Positions 43,836 to 51,936 of a DNA stretch of 64,000 bases are shown one piece after another; the stretch's first letter is position 1; every line of letters begins with the position of its first letter. The notes below the pieces were generated by a model. The model saw nothing but the letters and a program-made list of their open reading frames with translations, was not told where the DNA came from and did not search any database. A program made the position numbers and the translations under genes. Origin of the DNA: Candidatus Gastranaerophilales bacterium (GTDB lineage Bacteria > Cyanobacteriota > Vampirovibrionia > Gastranaerophilales > Gastranaerophilaceae); the NCBI GenBank assembly GCA_944326425.1, contig CALVDX010000005.1, positions 58,828-122,827 on the forward strand. Reading direction: 5' to 3'.

Positions 43836-44774
43836 ATGACAAATCATTTTCCCCGCAAATCACAAAACACTTTTAAAACACTCAAAACAGAACAAAATGA
43901 AATCGGATTTTTAACTTCTCCGTTTAAAAACAAATCATTTACAGCAGTCCTCCCGGAGAGTGAATTTGCTCGCTATATTAAACGTGCTTATTCTTACAAA
44001 TCACTTACCGCCAAAGAAGAGGCGGAAATCACCGCAAGAATCAAAGCCGGTGACAAGGAAGCTAAAAAAATTCTTGTTAATGCCAATCTTAAACTGGTAT
44101 TTGCAATTGCCAAGAAAAGTATTCATATTGCTAAGATTCCTTATGTTGACCTTATTCAGGAAGGAAATCTCGGGCTTATGGTTGCGGTAGAAAAATTTAA
44201 TCCGGATTTGGGATACAGATTTGCAACCTACGCAGGATGGTGGATTAAGCAGGCTATGTTTAAAGCAATATCTGAACAGGCGTACTGCATGAAAATTCCC
44301 GTATACGTTCAGGAAACACTTTCAAAATACTCTAAAATCAAGGCTGATATGGAACGTGCGTATGATTGTCAGGTCAAAACAGAAGATGTTGCACGGAAAA
44401 TGAATATTGAGCCTGAAAAAATTGTTGCTTATCTTTCAGCTTATAATGCAAGTCTTTCTTTAGAAAGCAGTATTGACGGCAAGGACGGCAGTGAAATGAG
44501 TCTTTCTGAAATATTAAAGGATGAGAATTCAAATCTTGAAAGTAATATTGAGTATGAACGTTTAAAACACGATTTGCATGTTGTGATTTCTACATTAAAA
44601 GAGCGTGAACAGGACGTTTTAAGGATGCGTTTCGGGCTTGAAAATTCTGCAAGAAAAACCCTTGAAGAAATCGGAAAAATGTTCGGGGTTACAAAAGAGT
44701 GTATCAGGCAAACAGAAGCGCGTGCGTTAAATAAAATGAGAGTAAGCGGATTGCTAAACTGCTATGCAGACTAG
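43836..44774 (+). CDS. RNA polymerase sigma factor, RpoD/RpoS-like group
   Basis: A 312-residue sigma-70 factor with regions 2, 3 and 4 but no region 1.1. Region 2 has LVNANLKLVFAIAKKS, YVDLIQEGNLGLMVAVEKF and YRFATYAGWWIKQAMFKAI (the -10 recognition helix); region 4 has LKEREQDVLRMRFGL and the HTH LEEIGKMFGVTKECIRQTEA. The unusual YCMKIPVYVQETLSKYSK segment replaces the common RTIRIPVH. It is a group 2 or 3 factor in size. ATG 43836 has TAGGAG upstream. A GC-rich hairpin follows at 44785-44808. Confidence 0.93.
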   Translation: MTNHFPRKSQNTFKTLKTEQNEIGFLTSPFKNKSFTAVLPESEFARYIKRAYSYKSLTAKEEAEITARIKAGDKEAKKILVNANLKLVFAIAKKSIHIAKIPYVDLIQEGNLGLMVAVEKFNPDLGYRFATYAGWWIKQAMFKAISEQAYCMKIPVYVQETLSKYSKIKADMERAYDCQVKTEDVARKMNIEPEKIVAYLSAYNASLSLESSIDGKDGSEMSLSEILKDENSNLESNIEYERLKHDLHVVISTLKEREQDVLRMRFGLENSARKTLEEIGKMFGVTKECIRQTEARALNKMRVSGLLNCYAD

Positions 44775-44784
44775 GGTAAATAAG

Positions 44785-44808
44785 GGCCGGCGGGGTATCC
44801 CGCCGGCC
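44785..44808 (+). terminator. GC-rich hairpin after sigma gene
   Basis: A 10-bp stem GGCCGGCGGG/CCCGCCGGCC with 4-base loop, 10 bases after the stop. No T run follows, so termination may be weak or factor-dependent. Confidence 0.65.
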
Positions 44809-44882
44809 GGAGAGGAGTATTATAAGCCGGATAGTTGTGGATGTGAGTTTTAGGTAGAAACTTTTTATGCTAAAATTCCTTT

Positions 44883-45521
44883 ATGAAAAAGGTTTTGATA
44901 GACAAGGTTATAAGGGCTTTAGAAAATGCAGACCAGCCTAAGAGCGATTTTGTAAAATTGATGGCAGGATTTAAAGATCCTTATCTGGTGCTTATAGCGT
45001 GTATTTTGAGTCTGAGGACAAATGATAAGACCACTTATCCTGCAACTTTAAGGATGCTGGCAATCGGCAGAACACCGGAAGCGTTTGCAAAATGTGATGT
45101 TAAGGAACTTGAAAAAGCGATTTATCCTGTAGGTTTTTATGCCAATAAAGCAAAACAAATTCAGGAACTTTCCAAAATTCTTTATGAACAGATGGATTCC
45201 AAGGTCCCCGATGAGATTGAAGAGCTTATAAAATTTAACGGAGTAGGTCGTAAAACCGCAAACCTTGTTCTTGCTCTGGGCTTTAATAAACCGGCAATCT
45301 GTGTAGATGTTCATGTTCACAGGATTTGTAACCGCCTCGGGTATATTAAAACTAAAAATCCGGAAGAAACGGAATTTGCTCTGAGGGAAAAACTGCCTGA
45401 AAAATATTGGCTTTTAATAAATACTATTCTTGTAACCCACGGTCAAAATGTATGTAAACCCGTAAAACCCGATTGTGCGCATTGTCCGGTATACGATTTC
45501 TGCAATAGGGTCGGGGTCTAG
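44883..45521 (+). CDS. nth: Endonuclease III
   Basis: A 212-residue DNA glycosylase/AP lyase of base excision repair. The helix-hairpin-helix LIKFNGVGRKTANLVLALG near residue 110 holds the catalytic Lys, and the catalytic Asp is in CVDVHVHRICNRLG near 138. The four cysteines CKPVKPDCAHCPVYDFC at the C terminus have the C-x6-C-x2-C-x5-C spacing for the [4Fe-4S] cluster. Start ATG 44883. It stands alone between the sigma gene and the next large gene. Confidence 0.96.
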   Translation: MKKVLIDKVIRALENADQPKSDFVKLMAGFKDPYLVLIACILSLRTNDKTTYPATLRMLAIGRTPEAFAKCDVKELEKAIYPVGFYANKAKQIQELSKILYEQMDSKVPDEIEELIKFNGVGRKTANLVLALGFNKPAICVDVHVHRICNRLGYIKTKNPEETEFALREKLPEKYWLLINTILVTHGQNVCKPVKPDCAHCPVYDFCNRVGV

Positions 45522-45660
45522 GTTTGGCTTTTAACAGTATTCTTGCATGACTTTCGGGATTTTTTCATTAAATAAATATCAACCTCATACTTTTGTATGA
45601 TTTTTGCCTTACTCGTTAAAGAAAAAAAAATAATGGTCGATAAATAGGCAGGAAGGACGG

Positions 45661-47352
45661 TTGATTTTGTTAAACACATTAAATACAGTAAGACAGCGCC
45701 CGTATTTAAATAACCAGAACGGACTAAAAAAAGCAGACGATGGTGAAACTAACCAGCGTCCGGAGAATGGCGGGCAGCATCAGCAGCAAAATCGTAATCA
45801 TGATGATAATGTAATCGTTCGCGGACGTGCAAGCCAGCACATTGCACAACAGCAGCAAATGAACGGCCGGTACCAGGGTAATCAGGGAGCGAGAAATCCA
45901 TATCCTGTAGGTTATACACCATACCAGCGCCCAAATTATCCTTCAGCACCGCAGCCGCGTATGACTCCGCCGCCGCAAAGACCGATGCCGGGGTATGTTC
46001 CTGTCAACAATAATGTTAACCAGCCTGCGCCGCAGCCGCAAAGGCGCAGCAATCGTGTTAATATTGCGCAGATTTTAAGAGATTTTAGAAATACAATAAA
46101 GGCTATAGCAACTCCGCCGGAACTTGAAGAGCAGGTTGAAGAGTATTTGCAGCTTGTCGAAATGCACGTTAAGCGCCCGAATCCTAACGTGCCTATAGTG
46201 CAAAATAATCTTAGAAGTGCGGCACAAATTCTGGACAAGTATATAACAGATACCCTTAAAAAAGAATCCAAGGTTGTACAAAACTGGCTCGAAGCTTTGT
46301 TTTTACAACAAATTAATTATAGTTTTGATGAAAGTGAAATAAATGAATCCTTCCTGGTAAGATTTCCGCAAAATCAACCAAAACCCCAACCTAAACAGCC
46401 GGCGCAGCCAACATCGCACGAACCTGTTCATGAACCTGTAGAACAAGCTGATGATGAGAATGTTCCTATCGGGGATTATGAACCTGTAGGTGTAGCACCG
46501 GAAGAAGAACCGGATCTGTTTGATACAAGCGAGTCCGTAGAAGAGAGTATTCAGAAAACTTTTGTCCGTAAACCCCATATTACTGTTATACCTCAGGATA
46601 CAAGACTGAAATCTCTTTTTATTGAAGCTAAAAAACATGCTTACGAAGATAATCCCAAAATGGCTATGCAAATCTTTAAAGAAGCATTCTACAGGGCTGA
46701 AGAACTTAAAGATTATGAAACACAATCACGTATTTGTCTTGAAGTAGGTAAAATTTATGATGACAATGATTACTATGTTCAGGCTCTGAACAGTTATAGA
46801 AACTCGCTTAATTATACAACTGACAATGAAGTCAGAACACAGGCGCATCTTTCTATGGCAAAGATTTATGATGATGTTAATCAGGTAGAACCGGCAATTG
46901 ATCATTATCTTGTGTCCGTGTCTTATGCCGGTGAGACCGATGATATTGTTACACAGTCAACAACACTTGCCAAAATAGGGAATCTTTTAACCGACAAATA
47001 TGATAAGCAGTGTTTTGAATTCTATGAAGAAGCAAAGGCAGTGATTGCCTCCACAAATGATGCCAGAACAAAAGGTTTTGTTTCGAGTTCTACGGCCGAC
47101 GCATACAGTCATTTCAACTTTGCTGACACGGCTCTCAAATATTATGCTGAGGCAGTTAATAATTATACAAAGGCCGGTGATTATGAAGAACTTGCTCAAA
47201 ATTACAAGTCAGCAGCAAAACTTATGATGGAATTTAAAAATAAATCAAAATCTGCTTCATTGCTTAAAAAAGCTCTTACCTACGCTTATAAAGCAGAAAA
47301 TGAAGAATTAATAAATGAAATTACCGTAATGTTTGCCGCGCTTGGCGAATAA
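45661..47352 (+). CDS. Pro/Gln-rich N-terminal, TPR C-terminal protein
   Basis: A 563-residue protein. Residues 20-140 are disordered and rich in Gln, Asn and Pro (for example NQRPENGGQHQQQ, PAPQPQRRSNRV); 145-225 form a helical domain; 230-300 are acidic and Pro-rich; 305-563 are TPR-like helices (RICLEVGKIYDDNDYYVQAL, AHLSMAKIYDDVNQVEPAID). No signal peptide. Probably a scaffold. TTG start 45661 with AGGAAGGACGG before it; a second TTG is 6 bases on. The short N-terminal hydrophobic start MILLNTLNTV resembles MILFNNNLPI of the next gene. Confidence 0.8.
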   Translation: MILLNTLNTVRQRPYLNNQNGLKKADDGETNQRPENGGQHQQQNRNHDDNVIVRGRASQHIAQQQQMNGRYQGNQGARNPYPVGYTPYQRPNYPSAPQPRMTPPPQRPMPGYVPVNNNVNQPAPQPQRRSNRVNIAQILRDFRNTIKAIATPPELEEQVEEYLQLVEMHVKRPNPNVPIVQNNLRSAAQILDKYITDTLKKESKVVQNWLEALFLQQINYSFDESEINESFLVRFPQNQPKPQPKQPAQPTSHEPVHEPVEQADDENVPIGDYEPVGVAPEEEPDLFDTSESVEESIQKTFVRKPHITVIPQDTRLKSLFIEAKKHAYEDNPKMAMQIFKEAFYRAEELKDYETQSRICLEVGKIYDDNDYYVQALNSYRNSLNYTTDNEVRTQAHLSMAKIYDDVNQVEPAIDHYLVSVSYAGETDDIVTQSTTLAKIGNLLTDKYDKQCFEFYEEAKAVIASTNDARTKGFVSSSTADAYSHFNFADTALKYYAEAVNNYTKAGDYEELAQNYKSAAKLMMEFKNKSKSASLLKKALTYAYKAENEELINEITVMFAALGE

Positions 47353-47530
47353 TATTACTTATGCGTATTGAATAGTGTGCAAACATGTATAAAAACTATT
47401 CACGTAATTTTGAGGAATAATTGCAGGAATGTGCATCTTTTATGTAACGATTTTGTTACAAAAAGCAGAATGTAACAAAATGTAAATATGAATTTACATG
47501 GGGCTGAAACCAAATTATAATCCCCTATAT

Positions 47531-47560
47531 GATATGATATGATATGATATGATATGATGT
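47531..47560. repeat. Pentanucleotide microsatellite upstream of the repeat protein gene
   Basis: Five exact GATAT units (47531-47555) and a sixth, GATGT, about 80 bases before the ATG at 47638. The unit length is not a multiple of three and the tract contains stops in all frames, so copy-number change would alter spacing in the promoter or 5' UTR, not the protein. The same intergenic stretch (47353-47637) also carries two GTAACAA-type motifs facing each other (47444-47478). Confidence 0.75.
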
Positions 47561-47637
47561 GGTGGGGTGGGCTAAAGTTTTCTCCAAAATTGTCGTTAAA
47601 AAAATTACTACGAAAAAAGAGAAAAAAGGAGAAAGAC

Positions 47638-48762
47638 ATGATTTTATTCAACAACAATTTACCCATCAATTCATCCCTTAAATTAAGAAAATTTATTCCT
47701 GTTAAAAATCTTGAGCAGCCTGTGGTTATTCCTAATGAAAATAATAATGAAACTCCTAAAACAGGCTCGGAAAAATTTTGGGACGTTCGTAATGAAATGT
47801 CTGCAAATCTTCCGGACAGAACAACTACTATTGAAGAAAAAGAACTGGCTATAGAATATATTGACAGACTGCTGGCCTGTGAGGATATTCCTGAGGATGC
47901 AAAAGAGTTTTGGACTAAACAAAGAGAGGTTATTGAACAGGAAATTCAAGGGATTAAAGCTTCTCAAAATACAAATAATTCCTCATCTGCTTCGCAAGCG
48001 GGAGAGAGTTTTATGGATGTAATGAATGAAATGATAGCAAATGTGCCGTCGCAAACAACAACCATAGAAGAAAAGGAACTTGCGCTTGAGTACATTGACC
48101 GTTTATTAAACTGCAGTGATATTACGGATGAATTAAAAGAATACTGGACTAAAAAGAAAGCTGTAATACAACAGGAAATTGAAAATATTAAAAATATGGA
48201 CAAAGCAGGCAGCGGTGAAAAATTTGCAGATGTGTTTGCCGAAATGCAGGCTAATCTTCCGGACAGCACTTCAACTATAGAAGAAAAAGAACTTGCGCTT
48301 GAGTACATTGACCGTTTATTAAACTGCAGTGATATTACGGATGAATTGAAAGAGTACTGGACTAATAAACAGTCAATCATTCGTATGGAACTTGTTGCAG
48401 CAGAAAATTATGAGAAAGATTCCAGCGGTGTTAATTGGCTTGAGCTGTCTGAAGAATTAAATATGTACGCGGATTTGTTTAAAACAACTAAATCTTTTGA
48501 TGATGACAGAACACGTATTGAATACTGGACGGCTTACCATAACGGGCGTATGTCTTACTATACACTTCTTCTGAACTCAGACGGATTGACTGAAAATGAT
48601 AAAGCCGATATTGAAAGAATGATGGAGGATTGTCAAAATACATTAACTCAACTTAAAAAAGAACTTGAAGAATTAAAAAAACAGGAGTCTGATAAGCCGG
48701 TTTTGGAAAGACCTTTAAGGAGAAAAGTGACGCCGTTTTTGTTTATAAAAAATGACATGTAA
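47638..48762 (+). CDS. Hypothetical protein with three tandem helical repeats
   Basis: A 374-residue protein. Three repeats of about 68 residues (starting near residues 44, 121 and 191) share TIEEKELALEYIDRLL, SDITDELKEYWT and a helical end; a fourth, divergent unit follows near 262. Repeats 2 and 3 have 59 identical bases (48076-48134 and 48289-48347), indicating recent duplication. The protein is mostly helix with coiled-coil ends. ATG 47638 has AAAAGGAG at the right distance; an in-frame start at 47554 would run in from the microsatellite and is rejected. Function unknown. Confidence 0.8.
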   Translation: MILFNNNLPINSSLKLRKFIPVKNLEQPVVIPNENNNETPKTGSEKFWDVRNEMSANLPDRTTTIEEKELAIEYIDRLLACEDIPEDAKEFWTKQREVIEQEIQGIKASQNTNNSSSASQAGESFMDVMNEMIANVPSQTTTIEEKELALEYIDRLLNCSDITDELKEYWTKKKAVIQQEIENIKNMDKAGSGEKFADVFAEMQANLPDSTSTIEEKELALEYIDRLLNCSDITDELKEYWTNKQSIIRMELVAAENYEKDSSGVNWLELSEELNMYADLFKTTKSFDDDRTRIEYWTAYHNGRMSYYTLLLNSDGLTENDKADIERMMEDCQNTLTQLKKELEELKKQESDKPVLERPLRRKVTPFLFIKNDM

Positions 48763-48784
48763 GTAAAATAATTCTTTTGACGGA

Positions 48785-48811
48785 CGGCGGTATTACCTGC
48801 CGCCTGTTTTT
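48785..48811. terminator. Terminator between the repeat protein and Nudix genes
   Basis: GGCGG and CCGCC pair around a 9-base loop, followed by TGTTTTTATTT on the plus strand. It ends the rightward gene and lies at the tail of the converging Nudix gene. Confidence 0.7.
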
Positions 48812-49370
48812 ATTTCCTTAATAATACAAAGTATAAGCCTGCAAGTGTTTGACCGGATATAGAGTTTCCTTTATCCTGTTCTTCTTTAAGAAATTGCGGG
48901 ATTTTATCAAGGTCAACAATTATGCGGTCAACAAGAATTCCGCCGTCGGATATCGGTTCCTGAACTGGAACAGGGTTTGTAATGGTTGCTATTGCAATGG
49001 TAGAAGTTTCTGATGTACAGCCTGCAGAACTGGAAATATTTTGTGCTGCTATTTCTATCCTGTCTGCAACAAATCCGGTTTCTTCAAGCAGTTCTGCTTT
49101 AACAGCATCAAGTGTACTTTCTCCTTTTCGTTCGTCTCCTACAAGCCCTGCCGGAAGCCCGATGTTGTATTTGCTTCTGTTCTCTGCGTATAATGGCGGG
49201 CGAAGCTCTTTGATAAATAATATTTGTTTTTTGTCTCCGTTTGTTATCAATGGCACAATTATTACAACATTATCGGCATTCGGGCGGTGTGCGTAAACCC
49301 AGTCTTTCCCGCTCGGGGATTTCGCAGATTTAAGTTGTAAGAATTTTGTGTCGTATAAGATTTCCGGCAT
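48810..49370 (-). CDS. Nudix hydrolase, ADP-ribose pyrophosphatase-like
   Basis: A 186-residue enzyme with the Nudix box at about residues 77-99: G-x5-E-x7-x-E-L-L-E-E-T-G-F (GDERKGE... AELLEETGF). The Arg that usually precedes the first Glu of the REx2EE core is Ala here. The domain and the C-terminal helix fit ADP-ribose or related nucleoside diphosphate-X hydrolases; the exact substrate is not readable. ATG 49370. Behind its start lies an odd C-rich repeat region. Confidence 0.88.
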   Translation of the reverse strand: MPEILYDTKFLQLKSAKSPSGKDWVYAHRPNADNVVIIVPLITNGDKKQILFIKELRPPLYAENRSKYNIGLPAGLVGDERKGESTLDAVKAELLEETGFVADRIEIAAQNISSSAGCTSETSTIAIATITNPVPVQEPISDGGILVDRIIVDLDKIPQFLKEEQDKGNSISGQTLAGLYFVLLRK

Positions 49371-49795
49371 GGTTTGTTTCCTTTATTTTGCTCTTTGCGG
49401 CTGTCCCCTCACCCCCGTCCCTGCCCCCTGCGGGGTCTCTCCCGTCGGGCGAGGGGATTAGTATTATCACCCTGCCCCTGCGGGGGTTCTTTCTTATGGC
49501 GGGGGGAGAAAAATTTGCACATTGTTCTGGATTATTCGGGTGTTTTGTAGTTCTCTCACCCCCGTCCCTGTCTTGGATTATTCGGGGTGTCGGAAAATTC
49601 CACATTTCCAGACACCTTACGGGCTTGCTCGCTTGCGCTCGGCATCGCCCTACCGAAAATCCGCCTCCCACAGGGCGAGGGGTGAAAATTAATACCCTGT
49701 CAAATTTGTCTCTCTTGCGTGGGGGGGGAATTATTTACCCTTACCCCACCCTTGCGCTAATCTAGGAGTTGTTATTCCAACGCGGCAGAATACAT
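49371..49795. repeat. C/G-rich degenerate repeat region
   Basis: About 425 bases of composition unlike the rest. CTCACCCCCGTCCCTG occurs at 49408-49423 and 49555-49570; GGATTATTCGGG occurs near 49529 and 49574; GGGCGAGGGG occurs near 49448 and 49674; GCTTGCTCGCTTGCGCTCGG is at 49623-49642. Open frames on both strands here are repeat-driven and have no ribosome binding sites. It resembles dispersed intergenic repeats; no transposase is present. Confidence 0.65.
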
Positions 49796-50824
49796 TTACC
49801 CCCGCTTGCCCCAGAGGTTCATTTCGATAACTTTGTTACATATTCTTACTGTATTCAACGCTGCTCCGATGCGCAGGTTGTCTGCAACGCACCAGAGTGA
49901 AATCCCGTTATTGAATGCAAGATTTTTTCTTATTCTGCCGGCAAATACCGGATCAACACCGCTTGCATCATACGTTGTCGGATATTCAAAGTTTGAAGGA
50001 TTGTCTATGACCTTGACCCCGAAACTGTTTTTGAGAATTTCTCTAACCATATCCGGTGTAACCTCTTTTTCAAATTCAATGTCTACGGCTTCGGAGTGGC
50101 CGTTGTAAACCGGAACCCGCGCTGCGGTACAGGAAATGGGGAGGTCTGCAGGCAGGTGAAGAATCTTCTTTGTTTCGTTTACAACTTTCATTTCTTCTTT
50201 GGTGTAGCCGTTGTCTGTGAAAACATCAATTTGCGGGATTACGTTGAAAGCAATCGGTTTTTTGAAACATTTATTTTCAAATTCTTTTCCTTCAAGTTTT
50301 GCTTTTGTGTTTTCGGTAAGCTCGTTAATTGCTGCAAGTCCTGCCCCGCTTACTGCCTGATAGGTTGATACAATTAGCCTTTTGATTGTAAACCGGTCGT
50401 GCAGCGGTTTTAAAACAAGCATCAGTTGTGACGTTGAGCAGTTAGGGTTTGCAATTATTCCTTTGTGGAGTTTGAGGTCGTCATCGTTAACGTTAGCAAT
50501 AACCAGCGGAACATCTTTGTCCATACGGAAAGCGCTTGAATTATCTATAATAAGCCCGCCGCGTTTAACTATTTCGGGGGCAAATTTCTGACTTGTCGAA
50601 CCGCCTGCTGATGCCATAACAATATCTACATTGTTGAATGAATCCGGTGTTGCTTCTTCTACGGTGTAGGTTTTGCCTTTAAACTCGATTTTTGTTCCCG
50701 CGCTTTTAGCTGAGGATAAAAACTTTATTTCATTAAATTGTACGTTTAATTCTTCGGAAATCTTTAAGATTTCTCTTCCTACAACACCTGTTGCGCCCAG
50801 TATTGCTATGTTTGGTTTTTGCAT
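49796..50824 (-). CDS. asd: Aspartate-semialdehyde dehydrogenase
   Basis: A 342-residue enzyme that reduces aspartyl phosphate to aspartate semialdehyde, the branch point to lysine/DAP, threonine and methionine. NAD(P)-binding GATGVVGREIL is at the N terminus, the active-site Cys in ANPNCSTSQL near residue 128, and substrate-binding SGAGLAAINEL follows. I chose ATG 50824, preceded by AAAGGA, over ATG 50839. The stop codon lies inside a GGGGTAAATGTATT element. It follows dapB by 20 bases on the same strand, a DAP-pathway pair. Confidence 0.95.
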   Translation of the reverse strand: MQKPNIAILGATGVVGREILKISEELNVQFNEIKFLSSAKSAGTKIEFKGKTYTVEEATPDSFNNVDIVMASAGGSTSQKFAPEIVKRGGLIIDNSSAFRMDKDVPLVIANVNDDDLKLHKGIIANPNCSTSQLMLVLKPLHDRFTIKRLIVSTYQAVSGAGLAAINELTENTKAKLEGKEFENKCFKKPIAFNVIPQIDVFTDNGYTKEEMKVVNETKKILHLPADLPISCTAARVPVYNGHSEAVDIEFEKEVTPDMVREILKNSFGVKVIDNPSNFEYPTTYDASGVDPVFAGRIRKNLAFNNGISLWCVADNLRIGAALNTVRICNKVIEMNLWGKRG

Positions 50825-50844
50825 TTTATTTCCTTTCATACTTT

Positions 50845-51591
50845 TTACATTATTTTTTCGAGCCCGTAGATAAATTCATTATGATTGCTAATATAATTAA
50901 TTGCAAGTAAAACACCTTTCATGTAACATTCTCTGTTCATTGAGTCATGGCGGAGTTTAAAGATTTGTCCTTCTTCTCCGAAAATTACTTCCTGCGAAGC
51001 AATATAACCCGGCATTCTGACAGAATGTATATGAATATTTGCGTAAGACTCTCCGCCCCTTGCACCTTTTATGGTTTCTGTTTCCGGACAGTTGCCGGTT
51101 GTGAAACATTTTTTTGATTCTGACATCATAAGTGCTGTCTTTATTGCAGTGCCTGACGGTGCGTCTTTTTTCTGATTGTGGTGCAGTTCTATGATTTCTG
51201 CGTTATCAAAGTATTCTGCCGCTTTTTTGGCAAACATCATCATTAATACTGCGCCTGTAGAAAAATTAGGCGCGATTAGGCATCCGGTATTTTTTGATTT
51301 GGTAAGCTTTTCAAGTTCTGTGATTTCCCCGTCTTTCAAGCCTGTTGTGCCGATAACCGGTCTAATGCCGTTATTCAGACAGAAAAGAGCGTTTTCATAA
51401 ATTGATTTAGGCTGGGTAAAATCAACCAGAACATCAATAGGCATGGCTGCTTTTGCATCTTTGATTGTTGTAAAATCGCCGCCGTTTATATCTATTTTAG
51501 CCGTGAGGTTAAGGTTTTCGGCATTGGATACGGCCTTAACGACTTCTTTTCCCATTTTGCCGGACGAACCGCATACAGCAACATTAATCAT
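50845..51591 (-). CDS. dapB: 4-hydroxy-tetrahydrodipicolinate reductase
   Basis: A 248-residue DapB, the NAD(P)H-dependent reductase of DAP/lysine synthesis. Cofactor motif VCGSSGKMGKEV is at the N terminus, VDFTQPKS near residue 58, and the catalytic His-Lys region ELHHNQKKDAPSGTAIKT near 140. ATG 51591 has AGGAGG upstream and an extended -10 (TGTATAATA, reading leftward, near 51620). It is first in the dapB-asd pair. Confidence 0.97.
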   Translation of the reverse strand: MINVAVCGSSGKMGKEVVKAVSNAENLNLTAKIDINGGDFTTIKDAKAAMPIDVLVDFTQPKSIYENALFCLNNGIRPVIGTTGLKDGEITELEKLTKSKNTGCLIAPNFSTGAVLMMMFAKKAAEYFDNAEIIELHHNQKKDAPSGTAIKTALMMSESKKCFTTGNCPETETIKGARGGESYANIHIHSVRMPGYIASQEVIFGEEGQIFKLRHDSMNRECYMKGVLLAINYISNHNEFIYGLEKIM

Positions 51592-51936
51592 AAAAATACC
51601 TCCTGTACATCAAGGAATATTATACACGGGGAAGCGCAATATACAAGTAAACAAAAGGAAAGTCTTGCAAGTGTGCAAGACTCAAAAATATACATTTACC
51701 CCACACCTTTTATACCATAAAAAAAAACGGGTGTCAATACTATAGATGACTTAAAATTTAGTATTAATCATGCTTTGCGTATATACAGCGGCCGGAAATA
51801 TATAAAAAGTACGGTTTTGAGTCCAATTGCTTCTTAGGGATATTAAGATTTGTAAAAAGGTTTTAAAATGAATAGCAAATTTATTTATACTTTTGACTTA
51901 GTATTAATAAGGGAATAATATTAAGGGGAACTAATT
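51592..51936. promoter_or_regulatory. Divergent promoter region of dapB, with a 22-base palindrome
   Basis: About 345 bases between divergent genes. The dapB side has AGGAGG and TGTATAAT (leftward). AGTCTTGCA at 51661-51669 pairs with TGCAAGACT at 51674-51682, a perfect 9-bp inverted repeat about 70 bases before the dapB start; it could be an operator or a leader hairpin. ATACATTTACCCC at 51690-51702 is another copy of the GGGGTAAATGTAT motif in reverse. The rest is AT-rich. No gene seen. Confidence 0.55.

Noticed and set aside
47531..47560. CRISPR-like repeat
   Set aside because: The unit is 5 bases with no spacers; it is a simple tandem repeat.
47554..47637. N-terminal extension of the repeat protein
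   Set aside because: It starts in the microsatellite and covers the ribosome binding site that serves ATG 47638.
49330..49765. Overlapping open frames on both strands (113 and 139 residues) in the C-rich region
   Set aside because: Composition is driven by the repeats, there is no ribosome binding site, and the predicted peptides are rich in Pro, Gly, Arg and Asp as in many spurious frames from such DNA.
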